The notes: generated from the letters alone by a model not told the origin. A stretch of DNA of 31,702 nucleotides from Gammaproteobacteria bacterium (GCA_021151625.1 JAGKWY010000091.1:1-31702), one strand, 5' to 3'; shown: positions 22,489-31,387, numbered from the stretch's first letter. A program made the numbers and translations.

Positions 22489-23271
22489 GTGCGTCTGATT
22501 CAGATCACCGACTGCCATCTGGGACCACAGAAAAGTGAGACCCTGCTGGGACTAGATACCGACCAGAGCCTTGAGGATGTGCTACAGCTGATCCAACAGG
22601 CAGAACCTTCCTTTGATCATTTACTTTGTACGGGTGATGTCGCCAGTGCTGGCCACATCGATTGTTATACCCGCTACGAGCAAATTGCCCGCCGCTATTT
22701 TTCCCAACCGCTAAGTTGGTTGGCGGGTAATCACGATGATGCCGATATTATGGAATCCAGTCAGGATTCGCTGAATATTCAGGGGCGTTTGGTCGAGTTG
22801 GGTAATTGGTTGATAGTGTTGCTGGATTCCAGTGTTCCCGGTCAGGTATATGGCCAGTTGGCAGCGAGCGAACTGGATTACCTGGAGCATATTCTGGATA
22901 CACATCGCGACAAACACATTATTGTTTCCATGCATCATCAGCCTGTTCCGGTAGGAAGTGTATGGATTGACCAGTATGTAGTGCGTAATGCCGACACACT
23001 TTTCCAACTTACTGATTCCTACACCAATGTAAAAATCATTACCTGGGGCCATGTGCACCAGGAGTTTCAGGCGACCCGCAATGGTGTTGAGTTGCTGGCA
23101 ACACCATCTACCTGCGTGCAATTCAAGCCGCTATGCGACGATTTCACGGTAGATACGCTCATGCCTGGCTATCGCTGGTTTGAGTTGAATGATGATGGCA
23201 GCTTTGCCACCGGTGTTGCGCGCGTCACCGGAAAAAACTATGTGATTGATTACAAATCCGCGGGTTATTAA
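22489..23271 (+). CDS. cpdA: 3',5'-cyclic AMP phosphodiesterase
   Basis: Hydrolyses cAMP to AMP and so lowers CRP-type signalling. 260 residues of the class III metallophosphoesterase fold. Metal ligands appear in order: ITDCHLG (Asp8, His10), LLCTGDVASAG, WLAGNHDD, IVSMHHQP, and WGHVHQE. These match CpdA rather than generic phosphatases. The start is GTG at 22489 (V/M-RLIQITD), with GAG sequence upstream. An ATG 13 bases earlier is in another frame. It lies 8 bases before yqiA and in the conserved parE locus, as in E. coli. Confidence 0.95.
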   Translation: MRLIQITDCHLGPQKSETLLGLDTDQSLEDVLQLIQQAEPSFDHLLCTGDVASAGHIDCYTRYEQIARRYFSQPLSWLAGNHDDADIMESSQDSLNIQGRLVELGNWLIVLLDSSVPGQVYGQLAASELDYLEHILDTHRDKHIIVSMHHQPVPVGSVWIDQYVVRNADTLFQLTDSYTNVKIITWGHVHQEFQATRNGVELLATPSTCVQFKPLCDDFTVDTLMPGYRWFELNDDGSFATGVARVTGKNYVIDYKSAGY

Positions 23272-23279
23272 TTCCCCCC

Positions 23280-23861
23280 ATGGCTGCGCTGCTGTATATC
23301 CACGGTTTTCTTAGTTCCCCCTTATCCTTCAAGGCACGTCAAACACAGGAGTGGCTTGCCACTAATCACCCGGAAATTGATTTTTACTGCCCCCAATTAC
23401 CGCCTTATCCCGCCCAAACGCAAGCTATCCTGGAGGCTCTGGTAGAGCAGCTGTTGCCGCAGCCGGTTTACCTGATGGGCAGTTCACTGGGTGGATTCTG
23501 GGCGACCTGGCTGGCAGAAAAATATAATCTGCGTGCCGTGCTGATTAACCCGGCCGTGAGCCCGCAGAGTTTTATGCCGGCCTATTTAGAGGTTGACCTG
23601 AAAAGTTATCACACGGATGATAGCTACCGTTTAACCGCAGGCCATATCGACGAAATTATTGCCGTTGATGTACCGCCGAATCGCACGGCCAATTATTGGC
23701 TGCTCGCGCAAACCGCCGATGAAACCCTGGATTATCGCCAGGCAGTACAAAAATACGCCGGTTGTAAACAAACCGTTGAAGAGGGTGGCGATCATGCCTT
23801 TCAGGGATTTGAGCGCTACCTGCAAGATTGCATCGCATTTTTTCAACGCACAGATTTTTAA
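23280..23861 (+). CDS. yqiA: YqiA-family esterase (alpha/beta hydrolase)
   Basis: 193 residues, matching YqiA of E. coli, which has short-chain acyl esterase activity in vitro. The fold is a compact alpha/beta hydrolase. IHGFLSSPLSFKARQTQ opens it with the oxyanion region. The nucleophile elbow is GSSLGGFWA, with the catalytic serine in the middle. The acid is probably in LLAQTADETLDY, and the histidine is in EGGDHAFQGFERYL. The physiological substrate is unknown. It follows cpdA after 8 bases with no strong ribosome binding site, so translation may be coupled to cpdA. Confidence 0.93.
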   Translation: MAALLYIHGFLSSPLSFKARQTQEWLATNHPEIDFYCPQLPPYPAQTQAILEALVEQLLPQPVYLMGSSLGGFWATWLAEKYNLRAVLINPAVSPQSFMPAYLEVDLKSYHTDDSYRLTAGHIDEIIAVDVPPNRTANYWLLAQTADETLDYRQAVQKYAGCKQTVEEGGDHAFQGFERYLQDCIAFFQRTDF

Positions 23862-23954
23862 TTTACAGCGTTTGATTTAACGCTTTTAATTTACAAATTT
23901 TTAACTCAAAATTTTTTAATTTCAAACTTTTTCATTCAAAGAAATCAATTAAAA

Positions 23955-25691
23955 ATGGCTAATTATTCCGCAGAAGATATTGAAGTACTCACGGGATTAG
24001 ACCCCGTTAAAAAGCGCCCGGGCATGTACACCCACCCGGAGCAGGGTAAGCCCGGTGTGGAAGTTATTTTGTGTACGCTCCATGCGGGCGGAAAATTCTC
24101 CAACAAAAATTACCAATTTTCAGGCGGTTTGCACGGTGTAGGTGTATCCGTAGTAAACGCATTGTCAGAAAAATTAATCGTTACGGTTAAGCGCGATGGC
24201 AATGTGTATCGCATGGGCTTTTCCAATGGCGATAAAGCTACTGATTTGGAAATAATTGATACTTGCCCCAAACGTCAAACCGGCACCAGTGTTCATTTTT
24301 TGCCGAACCCGCAATATTTCGATTCCAATAAATTTTCCGTTAGCCGCTTGCGCCATGTATTGCGCGCTAAAGCGGTATTGTGTCCCGGCCTCACAGTTAC
24401 ATTTTTGGATGAGCAGACTGGCGAAAAAGATGAATGGTATTACGAAGATGGTTTGAAGGATTATCTCGCAGGCGCAACGCAGGAATGGCTGACCTTACCC
24501 GAGCAACCTTTTGTAGGTGATTTCAGCGGCCAGACCGAGGCAGCCACCTGGGCGGTGCAATGGTTGATGGACGGTGGTGAGTTAGTGCAGGAAAGTTATG
24601 TCAACCTGATCCCCACTGCGCAGGGCGGCACTCACGTGAATGGTTTGCGCACAGGTTTGTTAGATGCGCTGCGCGATTACTGTGAATTTCGCAGTTTAAT
24701 TCCTCGCGGCATTAAGTTGGCTCCAGAAGACTTATGGAATGCCTGCTGTTATGTGCTTTCGTATAAACATGCTGACCCGCAATTTTCTGGTCAAACCAAA
24801 GAACGGTTAACCTCGCGCGAAGCGGCAGCATTTGTGTCGGGAATTGCCAAAGATGCATTTGCACTCTGGTTAAACCAGCATACAGAAGACGGCGATAAAC
24901 TTGCTGAGTTTTGTATCAGCAATGCACAGAAGCGCGTGCGCGCCAGCAAAAAAATTGAGCGCAAGCGTGTAACCCAGGGCCCGGCATTACCGGGAAAACT
25001 GGCGGACTGCTCCAGCGGCGACCCAGCGCGCAGTGAACTATTCCTGGTGGAAGGTGATTCTGCGGGTGGTTCTGCCAAGCAAGCGCGCGATCGCGAATTC
25101 CAGGCAATCATGCCGCTACGCGGAAAAATCCTGAATACCTGGGAAGTGGATTCATCAGAAATTCTGGCAAGCCAGGAAGTGCATGATATTTCTGTTGCTA
25201 TAGGCATGGACCCGGGCAGTGAAGACCTGAGTGAATTGCGTTACCACAAAATTTGTATTCTCGCCGATGCCGACTCGGATGGCTTGCATATCGCTACTTT
25301 GTTGTGTGCACTGTTTGTAAAACATTTTCCGGTGCTGGTGCGCAATGGCCATGTGTTTGTCGCTATGCCGCCACTCTACCGTATCGACATCGGCAAAGAA
25401 GTTTATTACGCGCTCGATGAAGGCGAGAAAAACGGTGTGCTGAATCGCATCGCAGCAGAAAATAAAAAAGGCAAGCCCAATGTACAGCGCTTCAAAGGCC
25501 TGGGTGAAATGAACCCGCTGCAATTGCGCGAAACGACAATGGCACGCGACACCCGCCGTCTGGTGCAACTCACTATCGATGAAGGCGATGAAACCATGCA
25601 AGTAATGGATATGATGCTGGCCAAGAAAAGGGCTAGCGATCGTAAAAATTGGTTGGAAGAAAAAGGCAATCTGGCTGAAGTTGCAGTTTAA
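23955..25691 (+). CDS. parE: topoisomerase IV subunit B, ATPase N box deleted
   Basis: ParE drives decatenation of sister chromosomes with ParC. Most of the protein is intact: HAGGKFSNKNYQFSGGLHGVGVSVVNALS, the QGGTHVNG and QTKERL region, the TOPRIM block LVEGDSAGGSAKQARDR with ILADADSDGLHI, and the C-terminal RFKGLGEMNP. At residue 26, however, RPGMYT runs straight into HPEQGKPGVEV. E. coli ParE has about 51 residues between these points, including the catalytic Glu and Mg-binding Asn of EVIDNSVDEA and the ATP-binding DDGRGMP. The loss is in frame (junction at 24032/24033) and the length is 578 against 630 in E. coli. As written, this ATPase should not bind or hydrolyse ATP. Upstream, TTTTAATTTACA occurs twice (23856-23867 and 23884-23895). 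Confidence 0.93.
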   Translation: MANYSAEDIEVLTGLDPVKKRPGMYTHPEQGKPGVEVILCTLHAGGKFSNKNYQFSGGLHGVGVSVVNALSEKLIVTVKRDGNVYRMGFSNGDKATDLEIIDTCPKRQTGTSVHFLPNPQYFDSNKFSVSRLRHVLRAKAVLCPGLTVTFLDEQTGEKDEWYYEDGLKDYLAGATQEWLTLPEQPFVGDFSGQTEAATWAVQWLMDGGELVQESYVNLIPTAQGGTHVNGLRTGLLDALRDYCEFRSLIPRGIKLAPEDLWNACCYVLSYKHADPQFSGQTKERLTSREAAAFVSGIAKDAFALWLNQHTEDGDKLAEFCISNAQKRVRASKKIERKRVTQGPALPGKLADCSSGDPARSELFLVEGDSAGGSAKQARDREFQAIMPLRGKILNTWEVDSSEILASQEVHDISVAIGMDPGSEDLSELRYHKICILADADSDGLHIATLLCALFVKHFPVLVRNGHVFVAMPPLYRIDIGKEVYYALDEGEKNGVLNRIAAENKKGKPNVQRFKGLGEMNPLQLRETTMARDTRRLVQLTIDEGDETMQVMDMMLAKKRASDRKNWLEEKGNLAEVAV

Positions 25692-25699
25692 AAAAACAG

Positions 25700-25745
25700 T
25701 AATCGCTATCAGGTAGTTGCGAGCAGCGCTACCTGATAGCGATTA
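25700..25745. repeat. 17-bp perfect stem-loop after parE
   Basis: TAATCGCTATCAGGTAG (25700-25716) and CTACCTGATAGCGATTA (25729-25745) are exact complements around a 12-base loop. It lies 9 bases past the parE stop. It is followed by A-rich sequence on the plus strand, so it is not a textbook terminator for parE, but may protect or end the transcript between two convergent genes. Confidence 0.75.
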
Positions 25746-25750
25746 AAAAT

Positions 25751-25771
25751 AAAAAAGCCACCGAAGTGGCT
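25751..25771 (-). terminator. rho-independent terminator of the TonB receptor
   Basis: On the minus strand AGCCAC and GTGGCT form a 6-bp stem with the very stable TTCG loop, followed by TTTTTT. It lies about 50 bases past the receptor stop and is a classic terminator. Confidence 0.9.
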
Positions 25772-25821
25772 CATATTGGACGAAGTAGTTAACTGGCTCA
25801 TCCTTGAATCAAGCCAACATC

Positions 25822-28524
25822 CTAGTAGGTATACTTCACATCCAGACTAAAGCTGGTTCCCACCTGTTGTTTTAAAATCTCTACACTCTCTCCGTTTGAA
25901 TTGACCTGCTCAAACACGCGCTCCTCATTGAGGATGTTGCCGAGTTTTATTTTGGTCGTGACGTTATCCGTTGCGTACCAGGAGTAAGTTAAATCCAAAG
26001 AGTTAAATGGTTGTTCGTAGGCATCCTGATGGGTACCTATGTTGCGTGCAGCAAAGAACAGACGCTCGCCAAACAGGTTATACACCAGCGCTGCGCTGTG
26101 CTGACCATCTTCCGAGTCAAAACCCAATTGTGTATTGAGCACATATTCAGATTGGCCGGTCATGGGACGAGTACTGTTGGTATAGCCCTGGCCTTCAGGT
26201 GAAACAATTTCTGATTCACTCAGAGTCAGGTTGGATGAAGCAAAGAAGCCTGCACCCAGGTCGCGCAACAGTTCCATTTCCAAACCGTAAATTTCACCGC
26301 TCAGGGAGTTTTCGAAGGTGAGAATTACATCGTCATCTGAACCTGGCAAACGTGTGCTTTCGATTGGGTTGGCGATATCTTTATAGAACAGGGTTGCTGT
26401 AAAGTTATTGCCGCTATCGAAGAACCATTCTGCGCGCAGGTCGTAGTGTGTTAATTCAGAAAATTCCAGACGCGAATTTCCTTTTACCTTCATGCCCAAT
26501 TCAGTATCGATATAAACAACATCTGACATTTCACGCAGGTCAGGGCGCACTACAGTTTCACTTGCACTCAGGCGAACCTGGAAGGCTTCGGTATTCATAA
26601 AGCCTTCGTTCATGTAAGTGATGGCGAGTGATGGATACCAATCGTCTTGCGCGAAACCGTAACGCTGATCTGGATTATTGGTAATGTCATCAATAATTTT
26701 TACCAGGCTATTGCCGGTGTAATCCAGCAGGTCTACCGGTAACAAACCCTGCTTGAAAGTCTCTTTGCGTGCACCGCCGGTGATGCGCCAGGTTTCATCC
26801 CAGTTTGCATCGAACATCCCGTAGGCACCTTCAATGATTTGTCCCGCTACGTAACTTTCAGTACCAAAGCCACCGCCCACACTCAATTCAAAATTATTAT
26901 TGAGATTAGTGACGCGATTACTATTGAGTACATCATTTACGTTGCCGCTGAGTACTGCACTTTGGTTGCCACCTGCATCAATATTGGCGGTGTAGCCGTA
27001 GTATTCACGCGATTTTTCGTTGTAATTAAAACCGCCGGACAGTGTTAATTCCAGGCGATCAAACACCAGTGGTACTTTCGCATTCCAGCCATTGCTAATT
27101 ACGCTGTCTTCCAAATTGAGGAATTCAAAGCTGGCCATAGCGGCGCGTGGCGATAATTGCGTGCTAATGAATGCACCGTTGGTTGGGTTTACGGTGTTAT
27201 CACCCGCAATAGTGGTGTGATTGGGGACATCGGTCTTTACGGTGGAGTCAGAGTAAAACCAATCGAAAACTACGGTGTCCAGCCAATCGCGATTTAATTG
27301 ATCGAGTTTGTGTTCACCCGTTAATTGGCCCACTTCAAGTTCACGGTTTTCCATACGTGTTTCATAAAACACATATTCACTGCCTTCGGCGAGTGTGTAG
27401 TTACTGCCATTGAATCCGGTTTTAACTCGCGCTTCATCGTGAATATTTTCGATGTGATACACACTGGCTTGCAGTTTGTGCATGTCCTGATAATCAAGGC
27501 CCAAATTGGTGGAGATTACCTGGCGAGTCTCTTCGCTGGTACGCTCGGTTTTGGAGTAGCGATCTTCCGGCGAGCCTATATCGCGACGCTCCTGGTCTTT
27601 GTTACGCCATTTGGTGTCTTGACCGAAGTTAACCACAGCGCCAAAAGAAACGTCATCATTCAGATCCCAGCTATTGCCTAATGCAAGGCTGCCAGAGAAA
27701 TCTGCGGGCAAGGATTTTTGGTAAATTTCTACATCGCGATTTAACGACAACAATAAATCGCGATTGGTTTGTGCAGAAAATGCATCGCGCTGGGCGTTGG
27801 TGACAGTTGGGTTTGCGCGTTTGTAAAAATCACCAATGCGCTGCTCACTCAAATTGCCCTGGTACGTATTTAATGCCTCGCGCATTTGTACAGGCATGTT
27901 GTGCTTTTCACCATGGCTCGCATGCGTCAGGCCATCATCGCTTTCAGAATTCATGCCTGAACCCATTGCGACGCTAAATACAAACTCATCCGGTACGCCT
28001 TTGGTACGAATATCAACTGCACCACCACCAAAGTTGGCGGCCAATTCAGGCGAATAAGCTTTTTGAACTTTCAATGACTCAACTATTGAAGAGGGAATCA
28101 AATCCAGTGGCAATACGTTACGGGTTAATTCCGGCGATGGAACTGCGGCGCCATTCAATGTGGTGCTGGAATAGCGCTCACCCAGGCTGCGCACGTAAAC
28201 GTATTTACCATCGAGCAGTGTTACGCCGGTAACGCGGGTAAGGGCAACAGCGACGTTGGAGTCGCCGGTACGGGAAATCTGGTCAGAGCTCATCAGGTCT
28301 GCAGCGAAGGCTTCTTCGAGACGTTCGGTTACAACCGATTGCGCGGCACTTTGCTGACGGCCGGTAACCAGCATCTCTTCAATTACCGGTGCCTCGATTG
28401 CTGCGCCTGAATTGGGAGCCTCCTGGGTTTCAGCTTCCTGGGCTGTGGCGATATTGCAAATACCCAATGAAGCGGCGGTGATGGCCAGAAAGAGCTGGCG
28501 TCGCTTGGTATTTAATCTTTGCAT
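25822..28524 (-). CDS. TonB-dependent outer-membrane receptor
   Basis: A 900-residue receptor for active uptake driven by TonB. The signal peptide (MQRLNTKRRQLFLAITAASLG and on to ATAQ) is followed by a TonB box EEMLVTG at 49-55. The plug domain has TRVTGVTLLDGKYVYVRSLGERY, TLNGAAVPSPELTRNVLPLDLIP, SIVESLKVQKAYSPELAANFGGGAVDIRTK. The rest is a 22-strand barrel ending in the aromatic SLDVKYTY. The substrate cannot be read from sequence. The gene follows a lipoprotein gene on the same strand after 103 bases with a strong hairpin between, so the pair is probably one operon. No SusD-like protein or sugar hydrolase is adjacent, and I saw no clear Fur box. Confidence 0.93.
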   Translation of the reverse strand: MQRLNTKRRQLFLAITAASLGICNIATAQEAETQEAPNSGAAIEAPVIEEMLVTGRQQSAAQSVVTERLEEAFAADLMSSDQISRTGDSNVAVALTRVTGVTLLDGKYVYVRSLGERYSSTTLNGAAVPSPELTRNVLPLDLIPSSIVESLKVQKAYSPELAANFGGGAVDIRTKGVPDEFVFSVAMGSGMNSESDDGLTHASHGEKHNMPVQMREALNTYQGNLSEQRIGDFYKRANPTVTNAQRDAFSAQTNRDLLLSLNRDVEIYQKSLPADFSGSLALGNSWDLNDDVSFGAVVNFGQDTKWRNKDQERRDIGSPEDRYSKTERTSEETRQVISTNLGLDYQDMHKLQASVYHIENIHDEARVKTGFNGSNYTLAEGSEYVFYETRMENRELEVGQLTGEHKLDQLNRDWLDTVVFDWFYSDSTVKTDVPNHTTIAGDNTVNPTNGAFISTQLSPRAAMASFEFLNLEDSVISNGWNAKVPLVFDRLELTLSGGFNYNEKSREYYGYTANIDAGGNQSAVLSGNVNDVLNSNRVTNLNNNFELSVGGGFGTESYVAGQIIEGAYGMFDANWDETWRITGGARKETFKQGLLPVDLLDYTGNSLVKIIDDITNNPDQRYGFAQDDWYPSLAITYMNEGFMNTEAFQVRLSASETVVRPDLREMSDVVYIDTELGMKVKGNSRLEFSELTHYDLRAEWFFDSGNNFTATLFYKDIANPIESTRLPGSDDDVILTFENSLSGEIYGLEMELLRDLGAGFFASSNLTLSESEIVSPEGQGYTNSTRPMTGQSEYVLNTQLGFDSEDGQHSAALVYNLFGERLFFAARNIGTHQDAYEQPFNSLDLTYSWYATDNVTTKIKLGNILNEERVFEQVNSNGESVEILKQQVGTSFSLDVKYTY

Positions 28525-28567
28525 GGTGAAAACCTTGTGTAAGCAGGCAAAAGGGATGGCTTCTTAT

Positions 28568-28595
28568 GACAGAGGCGCCCGGAGGCGCCTCTGTC
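28568..28595. other. 12-bp intercistronic stem-loop
   Basis: GACAGAGGCGCC (28568-28579) and GGCGCCTCTGTC (28584-28595) pair perfectly around a four-base loop. It lies in the 103-base gap between the lipoprotein stop and the receptor start. No T run follows on the minus strand. A strong stem here could slow decay of the lipoprotein message or cut down read-through, giving the upstream gene more product than the receptor. Confidence 0.75.
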
Positions 28596-28627
28596 GGGGA
28601 TCACAACTCAGTGGTGTGCGATCTCAA

Positions 28628-30304
28628 TTAGAGGCCAAAAGTCCAGCCAGATACCCAATCATTAGCTTCAGACGCGGCGCCAATGTGAGTTGGGTTTACA
28701 AAGAAAGTGCTGGTGCCGGCTGCGGGTACTGCACCAGCCTGGAAGCTATCAGCCAACTTGCTTACATCGAACAGGGCAATGGTCACTGCAGCAGTGGTTG
28801 CGTCAGTGAGGGCAGCCAGGGTCAAGTAGGCTTTGTCATTGGTTGCCGAGCCTTTCAACACATTCACTGGCAACTGGTTTGCTGCGGTGATTACCGTGTT
28901 GTTGCTGTTGATGGTGGTATTGGCCAACCAGGCAGCGGTGGTGAAACCGGCGTTGGATGGGTCAACTTTGGATTGTGCTACGCCAGCAGTACCAGCAAAC
29001 AGATTGCTCTTGGCAACTGACCAGCCGTCGTTAGCACCTTTAATAGTTTGTGGGCCTTCGGTGTCATTGAAAGTGAACAGGGCTTTGGAAGCCATGCCGC
29101 TGGCATTTGAGGTTACTACGCTGTTATAGAGTTCTACGAAGAAGCCTTCGCGAATCAACAGGCCAAGAGAATCACCATCTGGTGATGGGGTAGTGCCCTG
29201 GTTTTTCACCACGTTGTTAGTTACGCAAGTCAGGTTAGAGATGCGCACTTTGGTCAGCGGTGCGATGTCATCAGCACGGCCTACACCAGTGTTATCAGCT
29301 TCAACACAGTTGTTGCCACCTACGCCAGTTGGGTGAACAGACAATGCGAATTGGATGCTTCCGGTATAGCCATCGGTAAAGTCAAAGCCGTCATCCGATG
29401 TGCCAACAGCGACGATGTGTTTTGCGTTAACTGCACCACCAAACCATTCAAAGGCGTCATCCTGTGCAGCGTAGGATTGCACGTAATCGATAATGGTTTT
29501 GGAGCCAACGGCGTTCAGTGTAATTGCGTTCAGCTCGTTACCTTCAACTACTTTGTAACCTGCGTGTTTAACGATAATGTATTTCAGAGTGCCTGAACTT
29601 TCGGTGTTGTTATTGCCACCGTAAGTACCTGGCAAACCTTCAGAAGTAATGTGACAGCCGTGTACGTTGGTTGCTGTTGGCTGACGTTGGGCATCGGTAC
29701 ACTTGTTGGTTTTGCCGTTGCCGTTAATTTGAATTCCGCCCCACAAGCCGCGGTCAGAAATAGTGGCAGTGTTATCGCGCAGATCTTTTACGCCAGAAAA
29801 AATAATCGGCTTGGCTTTGGTGCCTTCGGCAATAATTTTTGAACCGCGCGCAATGCGTACGTAATCTTCACCGCGCTCAAACGCAATCTTTGCACCGGCT
29901 GCAACGTTCAAGGTTGCGCCTTCACCTTCTTGTGGGATGCGTTTACCAGCGGCGGCAACGTTGCTATCTACGTCTTCACCAATAAACAGTGCACCCTGGA
30001 AAATGTGCACGCCGTTGTCCGCCAGTTCCGGAATAGACAGGCTTACTTTTAATTGTTTGGCACTGGAGGCGAAGCTGGTGTTGTACACACAGTTTTTGCC
30101 ATCTTGCGCGCCCTGGAAAGTTTGACCATCTTGCTCATACTTGGCGCAAGGGTTAACCGCTGGAGTTGGGTTAGCCGGGTTGTTGATGGTGGTGTTGTTT
30201 GAATCTGTTACGGTGTTGCTTGGGTTCAGGTTCACATCGCCACCGCCGCACGCTGCCAGTGCAGCAGCCATTACATTCAGCGCAAAAATATTTTTCAGTT
30301 TCAT
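28628..30304 (-). CDS. outer-membrane lipoprotein, predicted beta-helix, partner of TonB receptor
   Basis: 558 residues. The lipobox LAAC lies at 16-19 (Cys19, followed by GGGD), and a Gly at +2 suggests outer-membrane placement. A Ser/Thr/Asn/Pro spacer follows to about residue 50. The rest is rich in short strands and Gly/Asn turns, such as GRLWGG-like DRGLWGGIQINGNG, GVHIFQGALFIGEDVD, ARGSKIIAEGTKAKPIIFSG, VVEGNELNAITLNAVGSKTIIDYVQSY and SDDGFDFTDGYTGSI, consistent with a right-handed parallel beta-helix. I recognise it as a class that recurs next to TonB-dependent receptors in marine gammaproteobacteria, but the ligand is not known to me. It is the first gene of the probable operon. The long gap upstream (30305-30627) also contains the mlaA promoter. 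Confidence 0.85.
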   Translation of the reverse strand: MKLKNIFALNVMAAALAACGGGDVNLNPSNTVTDSNNTTINNPANPTPAVNPCAKYEQDGQTFQGAQDGKNCVYNTSFASSAKQLKVSLSIPELADNGVHIFQGALFIGEDVDSNVAAAGKRIPQEGEGATLNVAAGAKIAFERGEDYVRIARGSKIIAEGTKAKPIIFSGVKDLRDNTATISDRGLWGGIQINGNGKTNKCTDAQRQPTATNVHGCHITSEGLPGTYGGNNNTESSGTLKYIIVKHAGYKVVEGNELNAITLNAVGSKTIIDYVQSYAAQDDAFEWFGGAVNAKHIVAVGTSDDGFDFTDGYTGSIQFALSVHPTGVGGNNCVEADNTGVGRADDIAPLTKVRISNLTCVTNNVVKNQGTTPSPDGDSLGLLIREGFFVELYNSVVTSNASGMASKALFTFNDTEGPQTIKGANDGWSVAKSNLFAGTAGVAQSKVDPSNAGFTTAAWLANTTINSNNTVITAANQLPVNVLKGSATNDKAYLTLAALTDATTAAVTIALFDVSKLADSFQAGAVPAAGTSTFFVNPTHIGAASEANDWVSGWTFGL

Positions 30305-30550
30305 GAGGTCACTCTCTCAATTTCACAGGGGGGTAAAGGAAATGTGTGAACGCGCGGCTTTTTGTGATCTAGCGCCGCTTTCGCGTTGGTGGCGCTATCT
30401 TTGATGACAAATGTGAAATTTGGACGACAGTTTTATGAAAGTTTTATTGCGGGAAAGTGGCAGTAATATTTCAGAAAAGGGATTGTTGCAGTTTGTAACC
30501 GGGCGGGTTTAGTGGGGTAAAGATGGTTGTCGCTACTCGATCCTTTGGTT

Positions 30551-30581
30551 AAAGTGACGCACCCGTTACCGAAGGTGACGC
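30551..30581. promoter_or_regulatory. direct repeat 21 bp apart upstream of mlaA
   Basis: AAAGTGACGC (30551-30560) recurs as AAGGTGACGC (30572-30581), exactly 21 bases apart, two turns of the helix. The position 47-77 bases before the mlaA start suits an activator or sigma-factor contact. The rest of 30305-30627 has an inverted TAGCGCC/GGCGCTA pair (30370-30397) and no supported gene. No regulator is identified. Confidence 0.35.
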
Positions 30582-30627
30582 CTATCTTTCGCAGCCATTC
30601 CCGCGCTGCCATGATTACAGGGACTCT

Positions 30628-31365
30628 ATGAAACCTTTCCTTAAACCTCTCGCTCTTTTTCTGGTTGTCGGCTTTATTGCACCTGTTAATGCGCTGGCAG
30701 AGGACGAGCAAACATCTGTTAATCCAGACCCATGGCAAGGTTTTAATCGGGCCATGTTTAGCTTTAATGACACATTGGATCGCTGGTTTTTAAAGCCGCT
30801 CGCCAAAGGTTACACAGCGGTAATGCCTGATCCGCTGGAGATGGGTGTGTCCAATATCTTTTCCAATGTGCTGGAAGTTCCCAATGTGATTAACGGTGTC
30901 TTGCAGGGGGATTTAAAAGGCGCAGGGCATGACACAGGTCGGCTGCTGGTTAATACGACCTTGGGATTGGGTGGTTTATTGGATGTAGCCCAGTATATGA
31001 ACCTGCCCGCAGATGAGCGTGAAGATTTTGGTCAAACCCTCGCGGTATGGGGGGTAGGGCAAGGGCCTTACCTGGTGTTGCCATTCCTGGGACCAAGCAC
31101 TGTGCGCGATGGTTTGGGCAAACCGATCGATTGGTATACCGACCCAACCAACTATATTGACCATGTACCTACCGACAATACGGTGAAGGGGGTATCGCTG
31201 TTAAATACCCGTGCGCAGTTGCTGTCATTGGAGAAAAACCTGACTGGCGATAAGTATGTGTTTATTCGCGATGTCTACCTGCAGCGTCGCGCTTACTTGA
31301 TTAACAACGGGGCAGTAGAAGATGACTTTGGTACGGAAGATTTCAGTGAGGAAGATTTTGAGTAA
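30628..31365 (+). CDS. mlaA: MlaA (VacJ) family outer-membrane lipid-asymmetry protein
   Basis: MlaA removes mislaid phospholipids from the outer leaflet and passes them to MlaC. 245 residues. Family motifs are DPWQGFNRAMFSFNDTLDRWFLKPLAKGY, NIFSNVLEVPNVINGVLQGDLKGA, TLGLGGLLDVA, REDFGQTLAVWGVGQGPYLVLPFLGPSTVRDGLG and YIDHVP. Unlike E. coli MlaA, which is a lipoprotein, this protein has no cysteine at all: the signal peptide ends VNALA|EDEQ and is of type I. It would have to be held in the outer membrane by its helical ring or by porins. The other mla genes are not beside it. An acidic tail (TEDFSEEDFE) closes it. Confidence 0.95.
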   Translation: MKPFLKPLALFLVVGFIAPVNALAEDEQTSVNPDPWQGFNRAMFSFNDTLDRWFLKPLAKGYTAVMPDPLEMGVSNIFSNVLEVPNVINGVLQGDLKGAGHDTGRLLVNTTLGLGGLLDVAQYMNLPADEREDFGQTLAVWGVGQGPYLVLPFLGPSTVRDGLGKPIDWYTDPTNYIDHVPTDNTVKGVSLLNTRAQLLSLEKNLTGDKYVFIRDVYLQRRAYLINNGAVEDDFGTEDFSEEDFE

Positions 31366-31387
31366 TTTTTTGGGCGACTCGTCCGCT

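Noticed and set aside
30401..30430. Pho-box-like repeat (CTGTCGT then ATTTCAC on the minus strand) upstream of the lipoprotein
   Set aside because: Only the first half-site is close to the PhoB consensus and the linkers are not AT-rich, so the match is too weak to report.
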